Below are positions 34,872 to 43,837 of a stretch of DNA of 64,000 nt, one piece after another. The translations under genes and the position numbers were made by a program. The stretch spans positions 248,001 through 312,000 of the forward strand of contig CAJYLH010000036.1 in assembly GCA_913775525.1 (NCBI GenBank). Direction: 5' to 3'. Each line of letters starts with the position of its first letter. Position 1 is the first letter of the stretch. The notes beneath the pieces were generated by a model. The model made no database searches and was not told where the DNA came from. It saw only the letters and a list, made by a program, of their open reading frames with translations. This stretch comes from an uncultured Chryseobacterium sp. (lineage in GTDB: Bacteria; Bacteroidota; Bacteroidia; Flavobacteriales; Weeksellaceae).

Positions 34872-35660
34872 TCAAAACATATTCATCATTCCTCCATCCA
34901 AAGGAATACTGGTTCCGGTGATGTATGATGCATAGTCCGAAGCCAGGAAAGCAACCAGGTGGCCATATTCTTCAGGTTTGCCTAATCTTTTCATCGGGAT
35001 TTTGTCTTCCCTGGCTTTTCTGATTTCTTCAACACTTTTACCGATTTTTTCAGCTTCGTCATTGATCAGGCTTTCAATCCTCCGGGTATCAAAAGAACCG
35101 GTAAGGATATTATTGACTGTAATCTGATGCGCTTCCACTTCAAGGGATAAGGTCTTTGCCCATGCAACGACTGCGGAACGGATAGAATTGGAGAGTGCAA
35201 GGTTCGGGATCGGTTCTTTTACGGATGATGAAGATACATTGATGATGCGTCCACTCCCCTGTTTAATCATGCCGGGAATGGCCAGATGAGTCGTTTCACA
35301 AACGGTTTTGAATAACAGGTCAAAGGCAGACTGGTAATCTTCAATGCCCAGATCTGAATCCTTGCCGGCTTTCGGACCGTTGGTATTATTGACCAGGATA
35401 TCTACTTCCGAACCATTAAAATAATCAGCAATAACCTGCCTGAATTTTTCAATATCGGAAAAGTCAGCGACAAGGTAACGATGATGCTGCCCTTCATGAA
35501 CAACGGGAAGGGAATCCGTAAAATTTTTGAGTTTCTCTTCATTTCGGGCCATGACCGTTACATTGGCTCCGCACCTGGCCAGTTCTGTTGCGATACCGGC
35601 TCCAATGCCATCTGTTGCAGCACCCACTAACGCATTCTTTGAGTTCAGTTGTATATTCAT
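34872..35660 (-). CDS. SDR family oxidoreductase lacking the usual YxxxK
   Basis: A short-chain dehydrogenase fold: the Rossmann motif in KNALVGAATDGIGAGIATEL, NTNGP for the conserved NNxG, RIINVSSSSVKEPIP carrying the Ser, and the C-terminal ITGTSIPLDGGMMN. At the position of the catalytic YxxxK the sequence reads LALSNSIRSAVVAWAKTL, so Tyr and Lys are missing or moved. Related divergent FabG-like SDRs share this loop. The start is ATG 35660 (MNIQLNSKN); the extension to 35720 lacks support. The activity is unknown, and it may not be a classical reductase. Confidence 0.8.
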   Translation of the reverse strand: MNIQLNSKNALVGAATDGIGAGIATELARCGANVTVMARNEEKLKNFTDSLPVVHEGQHHRYLVADFSDIEKFRQVIADYFNGSEVDILVNNTNGPKAGKDSDLGIEDYQSAFDLLFKTVCETTHLAIPGMIKQGSGRIINVSSSSVKEPIPNLALSNSIRSAVVAWAKTLSLEVEAHQITVNNILTGSFDTRRIESLINDEAEKIGKSVEEIRKAREDKIPMKRLGKPEEYGHLVAFLASDYASYITGTSIPLDGGMMNMF

Positions 35661-35819
35661 GAAAATAATTAATGATTGGTAATAGATGTAACGCAGCAAT
35701 GCGCATACCATTACAAGCAAAGGCAGGTCAGGAATAAAAAAGACCGCTTCTATTGAAACAGTCTATGTATAGTTGCAGATCAGAAGATCAGAGCACTTCA
35801 TGCTGATATGGCAAGAGTT

Positions 35820-37703
35820 TTATTTTTTGATAAAAGGATAAGTCTTGCCGTCAAGTTTTAGAAGATAAGATCCCGCAGGCAATCCCTGAACCGAAATGCT
35901 GTTTTTGTACCTGAAAGGATCTTTTTCAAGGTAAATCTGTTTTCCTGAATAATCCAGTACTTCAGCTGTACGGACCGCATCCGTTTTTCCGTTCACGAAA
36001 ACAGTTTCGGAAACAGGATTAGGATAGAGCTTCAGGTTGTTATTTTCATTGGAAGCAAACAGGATATCGGAAGTCCCTAATACCCCTAAATTCTGGCAGT
36101 AATTCGTTCCGTGTACCTCCCATTCGTTGATATCGAATGCAGCAGCAGGCTGGTTAATGCTGCTCTTCCTATATAAGGAAACATTGGCAAGAACTGAGGA
36201 ATTGTTCTGTCCTGTCACTCCGATGGCATCAACGGTTGTATTGCTTTTATACCTCAGCTCAACATACTGGTTTCCGGAGAAGGTCATCTGGGGAGCTGCC
36301 GTTACAAATCTTGCCTGATTAAGGCTGTAGCAGGAGAAATTCGCTCCGGGATTCAGGATAACGGCCGTTTCGTTGTTCTGAAGGATGCCTTCAAGTTCGT
36401 AAGGATCCGGATAATAATAGCTGCTGCTGCTTGGCATCTGTATAGAAAGCCTGTAGTCATTCAGGTTAACCGGATGTCCGGTCTTATTGGTAATTTCAAG
36501 CGCCTTATTGTTGGAAGTCCCTTCAAGGTATTTTGAGATAAACAGGTCCCTGGCATATGCATCAGATGCTGCCGTAGTCACAGATACTGTATTGCTGTCC
36601 GCCGAATACAGATAGCCGTTGTCATACGCTTTTACCGTAAATGTATACGCTGTGGAAGGGTTTAGATGATCTATGCTGATGGAAGTACCTCTCGTAGCGC
36701 CTACCAGGTTGCCGTTCTGATAGATTTTATATCCGATGACATCGCTGCTTGTACTGGCAGACCAGCTTAAAGTAGCAAAATAAGCTCCCGTCTGGCTCGC
36801 CGATACATTTCCCGGTCCCTGAGGAGCAACGGCATCAGGAGTCTGTCCCCAAATGGCACTGACCCATGCAGGATAATCAATAAAGGGATTCCTGTTGTGC
36901 TGAATAGCATATACAGCATTATTCCGGTCAATCTCCCGCTGGGAAACCGGATCCTGGGCATGCCACTGAAGGAGCATGGCAATATAAGCAGGATCAAAAG
37001 CCCTTTCTTCTGTGCCGTCAAGCGGGTTGGTATCCGAAGCAGGGCTTACATTGTTATTGAAATTGAAAGTCCCCAATTTCCCTTCATATCTCACCGCAAA
37101 ATACAAAAGGCTCCTTGCTACATCTCCTTTGAACTCATCGATCGGCTCATAGACACGGCCGGTATATACCCAGTTAGGAATGGCACTCTTCCCTATTTTC
37201 GATGAATTGGTAAAGGTATAATAGATATTGGAAGCGGCAGTGGTTGAGATCCCGTACGGATAATTGCTTCTCAGCTGGTTGATCCTGGCATCCGTAGGCA
37301 CAACATATAAAAGATCCGAATACATAGGATAATTACTGTAGAAGGTACTCTGAGGCATCATGTGCTCCCGGTTCCAGCCCTGTCCCTCCGCACTCGCACT
37401 GCCGATGATATTGGCAGTAGTGTATTCGTATGCATCCGGTCCGGAAGGAATTTCAGAATACATATCCAGGAGAATCGTGGTATTGCTGGCTCCATGGTCA
37501 TAATACCGGTCCAGATCAGTCTGGTTATAGTAATTGGTCAGGTCTCCGTAATTCCAGTTGATATTCCTCGCTGAGACAATATCATGCAGCTTGGACTTTA
37601 GCGCATATCCGCTCAGTCCCGCCGTTCCGTCATAGTAACCGGATGGCGCCTGTGCATGCAGCAAAGATGAAAATATAATACCAGGGAGGAGTAGTTTTTT
37701 CAT
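35820..37703 (-). CDS. Secreted endonuclease I family nuclease with FN3, lamin-tail-like and T9SS sorting domains
   Basis: A 627-aa multidomain protein. Residues 1-18 are a signal peptide. Residues ~25-285 are an endonuclease I (EndA-type, beta-beta-alpha metal) domain with the motif W110-N-R-E-H114 and later NPFIDYP. A fibronectin type III domain (ATLSWSASTSSDVIGYKIY) follows at ~295-380. A lamin-tail-like domain (ARDLFISKYLEGTSNNKALEI) spans about 385-530. The C-terminal ~75 residues (LKLYPNPVSETVFVNGK onward) form a type IX secretion sorting domain. It likely degrades extracellular DNA. An upstream -7 box is only approximate (TATTTTAG). Confidence 0.88.
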   Translation of the reverse strand: MKKLLLPGIIFSSLLHAQAPSGYYDGTAGLSGYALKSKLHDIVSARNINWNYGDLTNYYNQTDLDRYYDHGASNTTILLDMYSEIPSGPDAYEYTTANIIGSASAEGQGWNREHMMPQSTFYSNYPMYSDLLYVVPTDARINQLRSNYPYGISTTAASNIYYTFTNSSKIGKSAIPNWVYTGRVYEPIDEFKGDVARSLLYFAVRYEGKLGTFNFNNNVSPASDTNPLDGTEERAFDPAYIAMLLQWHAQDPVSQREIDRNNAVYAIQHNRNPFIDYPAWVSAIWGQTPDAVAPQGPGNVSASQTGAYFATLSWSASTSSDVIGYKIYQNGNLVGATRGTSISIDHLNPSTAYTFTVKAYDNGYLYSADSNTVSVTTAASDAYARDLFISKYLEGTSNNKALEITNKTGHPVNLNDYRLSIQMPSSSSYYYPDPYELEGILQNNETAVILNPGANFSCYSLNQARFVTAAPQMTFSGNQYVELRYKSNTTVDAIGVTGQNNSSVLANVSLYRKSSINQPAAAFDINEWEVHGTNYCQNLGVLGTSDILFASNENNNLKLYPNPVSETVFVNGKTDAVRTAEVLDYSGKQIYLEKDPFRYKNSISVQGLPAGSYLLKLDGKTYPFIKK

Positions 37704-37845
37704 GTTATATAATTGGGAGGCTAAAATAGTAAATTAACTGACTCAAAATACTGTATTATTTATTAATAAACCATTAAATATTCACCCTCAAAAAATTGAA
37801 AGCTAAAGGCTTATGATCAAAATCCTATAACAGGAATAATTTTCT

Positions 37846-37874
37846 TTGGCATTTCAGCAATTTAAGTATCTTTG
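37846..37874 (+). promoter_or_regulatory. Complete Bacteroidota promoter of the acyl-CoA dehydrogenase gene
   Basis: TTG at 37846-37848 (in TTTG) is followed after 18 nt by TATCTTTG at 37867-37874, with ATG 37894 20 nt further on. It is the best two-box promoter in the window and it rules out a start codon upstream of 37867. Confidence 0.65.
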
Positions 37875-37893
37875 GGAACTAACTATAATCTTT

Positions 37894-39033
37894 ATGAATA
37901 CAGAGACTATTGACAATATTAAAATGATTGCGGAAACAGCAAAAGAGTTTGCTGAAAAAAACATCAGACCCCATATTATGGAGTGGGATGAAAGCCAGAC
38001 TTTTCCTAAGGAACTGTTTCATCAGCTGGGAGAAATGGGTTTCATGGGTATTGTAATTCCTGAAGAATATGGCGGTTCCGGTTTGGGGTATCATGAATAT
38101 GTTGCCATCCTGGATGAAATTTCACAGGTAGATCCTTCAATCGGGCTTTCTGTAGCAGCACACAATTCATTGTGCACCAATCATATCTATGAATTCGGGA
38201 ATGAAGAGCAGAAAAACAGATGGCTTCCTCAGCTGGCAACGGGAAAAGTAATCGGAGCCTGGGGACTGACCGAACACAATACCGGATCAGATTCAGGGGG
38301 AATGTCTACTACTGCGGTAAGAGACGGTGACGACTGGATCATTAACGGAGCCAAGAACTTTATTACCCATGCTATTTCCGGTGATATCGCCGTAGTGATG
38401 ACCAGAACGGGTGAAAAAGGAGCCAAGAATAATTCCACAGCGTTTGTGCTGGAAAAAGGGATGCCTGGCTTCAGCTCCGGTAAAAAAGAAAATAAACTGG
38501 GGATGCGTGCCTCCGAAACTGCAGAGCTAATTTTTGACAATGTACGTGTATCGGATGCCAACCGTTTAGGGGAAGTAGGCGAAGGTTTCAAACAGGCGAT
38601 GAAAATCCTTGACGGCGGTAGGATATCTATTGCAGCATTGAGTTTAGGAACGGCAAGAGGAGCTTATAAAGCAGCCCTGAAATATGCAAAAGAAAGGCAC
38701 CAGTTCGGGAAGGCAATTTCAGAATTCCAGGCCATCAACTTTATGCTTGCAGATATGGCAACGGAAATTGATGCCGCTGAATTGCTGATCCAGAGAGCAT
38801 CCACCCTGAAAAATACCAAGCAGAAAATGACCAAAGAAGGCGCGATGGCCAAGCTGTATGCTTCTGAAGCATGCGTAAGAATTGCAAACAATGCAGTTCA
38901 GATCTTTGGAGGCTACGGGTATACCAAAGATTTCCCTGCTGAAAAATTCTACAGGGATTCCAAGTTATGTACCATCGGAGAAGGAACTTCTGAAATCCAG
39001 AGGCTTGTCATCGGTCGGGATATTACCAAATAA
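37894..39033 (+). CDS. Acyl-CoA dehydrogenase
   Basis: A flavoprotein that oxidises acyl-CoA to enoyl-CoA in fatty- or branched-acid breakdown. Motifs include GFMGIVIPEEYGGSGLGYHEY, WGLTEHNTGSDSGGM (FAD and substrate contact), DVFVN-like flavin loop in RVSDANRLGEVGEG, and the C-terminal QIFGGYGYTKDFPAEKFYRDSKLCTIGEGTSEIQ with the catalytic-base region. Its 379 aa are standard. I start at ATG 37894 because a full promoter lies between it and the ATG at 37846. The chain-length preference is not evident. Confidence 0.9.
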   Translation: MNTETIDNIKMIAETAKEFAEKNIRPHIMEWDESQTFPKELFHQLGEMGFMGIVIPEEYGGSGLGYHEYVAILDEISQVDPSIGLSVAAHNSLCTNHIYEFGNEEQKNRWLPQLATGKVIGAWGLTEHNTGSDSGGMSTTAVRDGDDWIINGAKNFITHAISGDIAVVMTRTGEKGAKNNSTAFVLEKGMPGFSSGKKENKLGMRASETAELIFDNVRVSDANRLGEVGEGFKQAMKILDGGRISIAALSLGTARGAYKAALKYAKERHQFGKAISEFQAINFMLADMATEIDAAELLIQRASTLKNTKQKMTKEGAMAKLYASEACVRIANNAVQIFGGYGYTKDFPAEKFYRDSKLCTIGEGTSEIQRLVIGRDITK

Positions 39034-39087
39034 ACGTTAAACATCGTATAAGCAGGTTTTCAGGATCAGGCTTATCTTATATTGATC

Positions 39088-39121
39088 AACAGCACATGCA
39101 TCCTGCATGTGCTGTTTCATT
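39088..39121 (+). terminator. Rho-independent terminator of the acyl-CoA dehydrogenase gene
   Basis: AACAGCACATGCA (39088-39100) and its exact complement at 39104-39116 form a 13-bp stem with a 3-nt loop and a short TTCATTT tail. Confidence 0.7.
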
Positions 39122-39226
39122 TACAGGAAGCGACAACAATCAACAGAACTATTCATAACATAACTATTTAGACGGAATATCCAAATATTTCTTAAAAGAA
39201 TATATTTTTCATAGTATTAAATTTAC

Positions 39227-39234
39227 TAGATTTG
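39227..39234 (+). promoter_or_regulatory. -7 box of the secreted metalloprotease gene
   Basis: TAGATTTG matches TAnnTTTG and lies 27 nt before ATG 39262. Confidence 0.5.
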
Positions 39235-39261
39235 ATAATCCATAACCAAAATAGGTATTTT

Positions 39262-42189
39262 ATGAGAAAACAATTATTATTGATTGGAATGCTTGTTATC
39301 TCCGGCATTTTATCAGCACAAACCGACCACTTATGGTCAGCTTCTTCCCCAAAAGCATCTTCAGACATCTTTGAAAATAAAACCGGTATTCTCCAGCCGA
39401 GAATTTTCAGCCTGGACATTAACGGATTAAAAAACACCCTCGCTAAGGCACCCAAAAGGCTGTCTGCCGGGGAAAAATCAGAAGTAATCATTTCTTTTCC
39501 CAATGCAGAGGGCAGAATGGAGAATTTTAAAGTCCGTGAAAACCCCAATTTTGATCCTCAGCTCGCTGCAAAATACCCTGAAATAAAATCTTATGTGGGG
39601 GAAGGACTGGAAGATCCCTCTTCTACGGTATATTTCAGTATCTCACCATTGGGACTGTCATCCATGGAAATCTACGGAGACAAATCCGCGGTTTTTATTG
39701 AGCCGTATACCAAAGATTTATCTTCTTATGTCGTTTATAAAAAATCTGATAAAAAAGATAACCTGAGCAAATTTGAGTGTACGGTTATCGATGTTGCCCA
39801 GAAAGGTGTTGCAGGAAGCAATCTTGCCGCGAGACCCAATGCTGATGATGCCAAACTGAGGACCTTCAGGCTTGCATTATCCTGTACAGGAGAATATGCT
39901 TCTTATTTCGGGGGCACAAAAGCCAATGCCCTGGCAGCTATGAATAACACCATGACCCGCGTCAACGGTGTTTTTGAGAAAGATTTTTCTGCGAGGATGG
40001 TCCTGATCTCCAATAATGACGCAGTGATCTATACCAATGCTTCTACAGATCCTTATTCGCCGGCTTCCGGCATGAGCAACTGGAATTCCCAGCTTCAGAA
40101 TACGCTGACTTCCGTGATCGGGGAAGCCAATTACGATATAGGGCACCTTTTCGGAGCTTCAGGCGGTGGTGGAAACGCGGGATGTATCGGTTGTGTATGC
40201 GTTAACGGCTCCAAAGGAAGCGGCTATACTTCTCCGGCAGATTCCGTCCCTTCCGGAGACAACTTCGATATCGACTATGTAGCCCATGAAATGGGGCACC
40301 AGTTCGGAGGAAACCATACCTTCTCCATGAGCAATGAAGGAACCGGGGTTAATATGGAACCAGGATCCGGATCAACGATTATGGGATACGCCGGGATTAC
40401 CAGCCAGGACGTACAGCCACATTCCGATGCCTTCTTCCATGCCGTAAGCATTCAGCAGGTTACCGATAATATAAAATCAAAAACATGCCCGGTGAGTACC
40501 AGCACAGGAAATTCCATTCCTACTGCGAACGCCGGCGCAGATTATACAGTTCCTAAGGGAACGCCATTTATGCTGACCGGAACGGGAACCGATGCCAACG
40601 GAGATGCCCTGACGTATGTATGGGAACAAATGGACAATGCCTCCAACTCCCAGACCGGAGCCAGCTCGGCAGCCAGCGGCACTAAAACTTCCGGGCCTAC
40701 GTTCAGGTCATGGACGCCTACCGCTTCTCCGGTGCGGTATTTCCCGCGAATGGCTTCTGTCTTAGCAGGATCAACCACTACAGCAGGATCTGAAATTACT
40801 GTGGAAGCAGTACCTACCGTAGCCCGTACCTTAAACTTCCGGTTTACGGTCCGCGACAACAGGTCCGGAGGCTCCGGCAATAACTCTGATGATATGGTGG
40901 TGACTATTAACGGAACAGCAGGGCCTTTCAGTATAACTTCACAGAATTCCGCCACAACATACAGTGGCGGAACCAGCCAGACCATTACCTGGAACGTAGC
41001 GGGAACCACATCCAACGGAGTCAACGCATCCAACGTTGATATTTTATGGTCCACAGATAGCGGAACGACATGGACTACCCTCCTGTCCGGCACCCCTAAC
41101 GACGGTTCACAGGCAGTGACCATCCCGAATGTATCCACTTCTACCGGAAGAATTATGGTAAAAGGGTCCAATCATATTTTCTTTGACGTTAACAACGCAA
41201 ATATTACCGTTAATGCAGGATCCGGTACCACAGATACTACAGCGCCTACAGCTCCGGTCCTTTCAGCTTCCGGAACTACGGCAACCAGCACGAATCTTTC
41301 ATGGTCCGGTGCTACAGATGACACCGGAGTTACCGGATATGATGTATTCCAGGCGGGCAGCTTATTAGGCTCTACCTCTTCTGCATCCTACACCGTTACC
41401 GGCCTGAGCCCGTCAACGACCTATAACTTTACCGTAAAAGCTAAAGATGCCGCAGGAAATATTTCATCTTCCAGCAATACCGTATCCGTAACGACCAGTG
41501 CAGGAAGTACCGTGACGTACTGTTCTGCCTCGGCCAACAATACGGCTGATGAAAGAATTGGTAATGTGAAGTTCGGATCCATCAACAATTCGTCAACAGG
41601 AACAGCAGGATACGAAAACTTCACCTCAGTTTCTACAAATGTAACCAGAGGAACAGCCTATACCATCTCCGTAACCCCGGTATGGACTTCTACAAAATAC
41701 AATGAAGCCTATGCAGTCTATATTGACTATAACGGAGACGGAGACTTTACCGACAGCGGAGAACTCGCCTGGTCCAAATCCGGATCTACCACCTCTCCTG
41801 CGACAGGAAGTATTACGATTCCGTCTACAGCAACCTTGGGATCCACCAGAATGAGGGTCATGATGCAGTACAACTCCGTCCCTTCATCTTCATGCGGAAC
41901 GTATACGTACGGACAGGTAGAAGACTATACCCTGAATATCGTTTCATCTGGAAGAGGAGAAATCAGTACAGTTGACCTTCTTAGCGACGTTAAGCTTTAT
42001 CCTAACCCAGTTAAAGATGTCCTGAACATTTCCAATGCCCCTTCCAAAGACTACAGGATTTTTGATATGGGCGGAAAACTGATCCAGTCCGGACAGATCG
42101 AACGCGGTGCTGTTAACGTAAGCAGCCTGATCAAGGGTGTCTACACGATCAGTATGGGCGATGTAAGCAAAAGATTTATTAAACAGTAG
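39262..42189 (+). CDS. Secreted reprolysin-like zinc metalloprotease with Ig/FN3/GEVED domains and T9SS sorting domain
   Basis: A 975-aa exported protease. The signal peptide is at residues 1-19. A pro-region follows, then a metzincin domain (~residues 190-410) whose zinc motif is H342-E-M-G-H346-x5-H352 (AHEMGHQFGGNH), with a Met-turn STIMGYAG downstream. C-terminal to it are an Ig/PKD-like region with ALTYVWEQMDNAS, a Ser/Thr-rich beta domain, an FN3 domain (TSTNLSWSGATDDTGVTGYDVF), a GEVED domain with YAVYIDYNGDGDFTDSGEL, and a type IX sorting tail starting VKLYPNPVKDVLNIS. The start is ATG 39262. It probably degrades protein in the environment. Confidence 0.9.
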   Translation: MRKQLLLIGMLVISGILSAQTDHLWSASSPKASSDIFENKTGILQPRIFSLDINGLKNTLAKAPKRLSAGEKSEVIISFPNAEGRMENFKVRENPNFDPQLAAKYPEIKSYVGEGLEDPSSTVYFSISPLGLSSMEIYGDKSAVFIEPYTKDLSSYVVYKKSDKKDNLSKFECTVIDVAQKGVAGSNLAARPNADDAKLRTFRLALSCTGEYASYFGGTKANALAAMNNTMTRVNGVFEKDFSARMVLISNNDAVIYTNASTDPYSPASGMSNWNSQLQNTLTSVIGEANYDIGHLFGASGGGGNAGCIGCVCVNGSKGSGYTSPADSVPSGDNFDIDYVAHEMGHQFGGNHTFSMSNEGTGVNMEPGSGSTIMGYAGITSQDVQPHSDAFFHAVSIQQVTDNIKSKTCPVSTSTGNSIPTANAGADYTVPKGTPFMLTGTGTDANGDALTYVWEQMDNASNSQTGASSAASGTKTSGPTFRSWTPTASPVRYFPRMASVLAGSTTTAGSEITVEAVPTVARTLNFRFTVRDNRSGGSGNNSDDMVVTINGTAGPFSITSQNSATTYSGGTSQTITWNVAGTTSNGVNASNVDILWSTDSGTTWTTLLSGTPNDGSQAVTIPNVSTSTGRIMVKGSNHIFFDVNNANITVNAGSGTTDTTAPTAPVLSASGTTATSTNLSWSGATDDTGVTGYDVFQAGSLLGSTSSASYTVTGLSPSTTYNFTVKAKDAAGNISSSSNTVSVTTSAGSTVTYCSASANNTADERIGNVKFGSINNSSTGTAGYENFTSVSTNVTRGTAYTISVTPVWTSTKYNEAYAVYIDYNGDGDFTDSGELAWSKSGSTTSPATGSITIPSTATLGSTRMRVMMQYNSVPSSSCGTYTYGQVEDYTLNIVSSGRGEISTVDLLSDVKLYPNPVKDVLNISNAPSKDYRIFDMGGKLIQSGQIERGAVNVSSLIKGVYTISMGDVSKRFIKQ

Positions 42190-42213
42190 TTTTTATAACT
42201 TAATTGATGTGAG

Positions 42214-42246
42214 AGGCTGTCCGGAAACGGGCAGTCTTTTTTTTGC
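42214..42246 (+). terminator. Rho-independent terminator with GAAA loop after the metalloprotease
   Basis: AGGCTGTCCG (42214-42223) pairs with CGGGCAGTCT (42228-42237) including two G-U pairs, closed by a GAAA tetraloop and followed by a T-run. Confidence 0.8.
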
Positions 42247-42600
42247 TTAAAGATGAGAGATGGAGAGATGAGAGAGAAGATATGAGATGAGAGATAATAG
42301 ACGGATAGATAATAGATATTGAATTTTAGATTATAAATTTTAAATTTTAGATGATAGATGATAGACAGGATTTAGATTTTAGATATTGAATTTTGACAGA
42401 TGCTGATTAACAGACTTAAGCTACGACATAGGAAAGAAAGGCGTTAAAAAAAGAAAGGCTGTGAGCGTTAAGAAAATTCTTCTGTCTGAAGCGCGGGAAT
42501 AAAAAATTCAAAGACAGTGGCAATAGCTGATCCGCGCAAGTTTAGAATTTTTAGTGAACAGGCTTTATTTTTAGCCTTTCTTTCCAGTCTTGAACTTTTG

Positions 42601-42626
42601 TTTCTTTTGCTTCAAGGCAAAAGAAA
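42601..42626. repeat. Hairpin repeat within the gene-free block
   Basis: TTTCTTTTGC (42601-42610) and GCAAAAGAAA (42617-42626) are perfect complements separated by TTCAAG. It is embedded in a stretch beginning ~42550 that has the look of a dispersed intergenic element in this lineage. That last point is from memory, not a search. Confidence 0.45.
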
Positions 42627-42769
42627 AAGCAATGAAAGGATATGATGATTTTAGATTTTAAATTATAGATGAGAGATGATAGACAGTGGGATTTGGATTT
42701 TAGGATAGCCTTAAACAACAAACAGCAAAAACTAACCCCAAATTTCTGGTATCTCATTCCTTAAAATTT

Positions 42770-42777
42770 TATATTTG
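42770..42777 (+). promoter_or_regulatory. -7 box of the MazG-like gene
   Basis: TATATTTG matches TAnnTTTG and lies 19 nt before ATG 42797. Confidence 0.5.
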
Positions 42778-42796
42778 TCCTTTAATAAACTTACTC

Positions 42797-43264
42797 ATGG
42801 ATAAAATTGACAGCCTGAACCAAGTAGCGGAATTCCATACTACTTTCAAAGCGCCTATTCTCGAAACCCCTCAGATCCCTTCCAAAGACCGTTGCAACCT
42901 CAGGGTAGCCTTATTGCAGGAGGAGCTAAACGAGCTTAAACAGGCAATAGAAGATAACAACCTCGTTGAAATTGCAGATGCCTTATGCGACCTGCAGTAT
43001 GTACTGAGCGGTGCCGTACTGGAATTTGGGCTTGGCAGCAAATTTGTAACGTTATTCAACGAAGTTCAGCGGTCGAATATGTCGAAAGCGTGTGACAATG
43101 AAGAACAGGCACAGGAAACCGTAGCTTTTTACCAGGAAAAAGACGTAGAGTCATTTTATGAAAAGTCAGGAGAAAAATACAATGTTTACCGGAAAGCCGA
43201 TCACAAAGTGCTAAAGAACAAATACTACTCTCCTGCCGATTTAAAATCAATTATTGAAGATTAG
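42797..43264 (+). CDS. MazG-like nucleoside triphosphate pyrophosphohydrolase
   Basis: An all-alpha NTP pyrophosphatase. The metal motif appears as LLQEELNELKQAI (ExxE) followed 14 residues later by VEIADALCDLQYVL (ExxD), as in MazG and phosphoribosyl-ATP pyrophosphohydrolase relatives. The C-terminal ~45 residues (FYEKSGEKYNVYRKADHKVLK) are an extra tail seen in phage- and Bacteroidota-type members. Its 155 aa make a single-domain enzyme, which probably removes non-canonical nucleotides. It is followed by the thioredoxin-like gene with a 7-nt gap (from 43272). Confidence 0.82.
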   Translation: MDKIDSLNQVAEFHTTFKAPILETPQIPSKDRCNLRVALLQEELNELKQAIEDNNLVEIADALCDLQYVLSGAVLEFGLGSKFVTLFNEVQRSNMSKACDNEEQAQETVAFYQEKDVESFYEKSGEKYNVYRKADHKVLKNKYYSPADLKSIIED

Positions 43265-43271
43265 AACCAAT

Positions 43272-43835
43272 ATGAAAAAATTCATTACCCATATCCTTTT
43301 TGCAGCCGCTTTTGCAGGGTCAATGCAGCAGGTAAGCGCCCAGAAAGTGGTGGTTAACCGTGAGGTAGAAACGCAGAATGACGGCAAAATGCTGCTGGGA
43401 GTTCAGATGAAAGACCAGTTCACGAAAGCGCCGTATGCCGATTGGTACACCAAAGAACATGATGAATATGCTCTGGACCAGAAAGCAATCAGCGAGCTCA
43501 GAAAGCAGAAGATAAATTCGTATAATTTGATAGTTTTTATGGGGACATGGTGCGAAGACAGCCACAGGGATTTCCCGCGCCTCATGAAAATCCTGGAAGA
43601 GCTGAAATATCCGGAAGGAAAAATGACGATCATTGCAGTCAACCGCAAAAAGGAATCGCCTTCAGGGGAAGAAGCCACCTATAACATCCAGAAAGTTCCT
43701 ACGATTATCGTTCAGAAATACGGAAGAGAGATCGGAAGGATTATCGAAATGCCTACTACAGGCTACATTGAGAGGGACCTGGTGGAAATCCTGAAGAAAG
43801 ATGACCAGTCTGTTATTAAAGAAATATTTAAATAA
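43272..43835 (+). CDS. Exported thioredoxin-like protein with a single active-site cysteine
   Basis: A signal peptide (KKFITHILFAAAFAGSMQQVSAQ) precedes a thioredoxin fold. The region SYNLIVFMGTWCEDSHRDFPRL has WCEDS in place of WCxxC, so the second Cys is missing, and VPTIIV supplies the cis-Pro. Such monothiol proteins of Bacteroidota may act as peroxidase- or glutaredoxin-like factors or may be non-catalytic. The start is ATG 43272. The frame extends to ATG 43254, which overlaps the previous gene. The following DUF4230 gene begins 2 nt after the stop. Confidence 0.8.
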   Translation: MKKFITHILFAAAFAGSMQQVSAQKVVVNREVETQNDGKMLLGVQMKDQFTKAPYADWYTKEHDEYALDQKAISELRKQKINSYNLIVFMGTWCEDSHRDFPRLMKILEELKYPEGKMTIIAVNRKKESPSGEEATYNIQKVPTIIVQKYGREIGRIIEMPTTGYIERDLVEILKKDDQSVIKEIFK

Positions 43836-43837
43836 GT

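Larger units (their letters stand above)
42247..42790. repeat. Gene-free block of degenerate AT-rich/purine-rich repeats
   Basis: This stretch has no gene. At 42250-42300 short GAGATGAGAGAT-like units recur. At 42315-42410 the motif TTTTAGAT(T) alternates with AAATTTTAG. At 42645-42690 the TTTTAGATTTTAAATTATAGATGAGAGATGATAG pattern returns. Similar AT-rich motifs are at 7041-7090. They look like drifted copies of a dispersed repeat. A -7 box for the next gene, TATATTTG, occupies 42770-42777. Confidence 0.6.

Noticed and set aside
40542-41171. Long minus-strand open frame (209 aa) inside the metalloprotease gene
   Set aside because: It is antisense to a complete, well-supported gene with repetitive Ser/Thr-rich sequence, has valine-rich composition typical of such shadows, and lacks a promoter.
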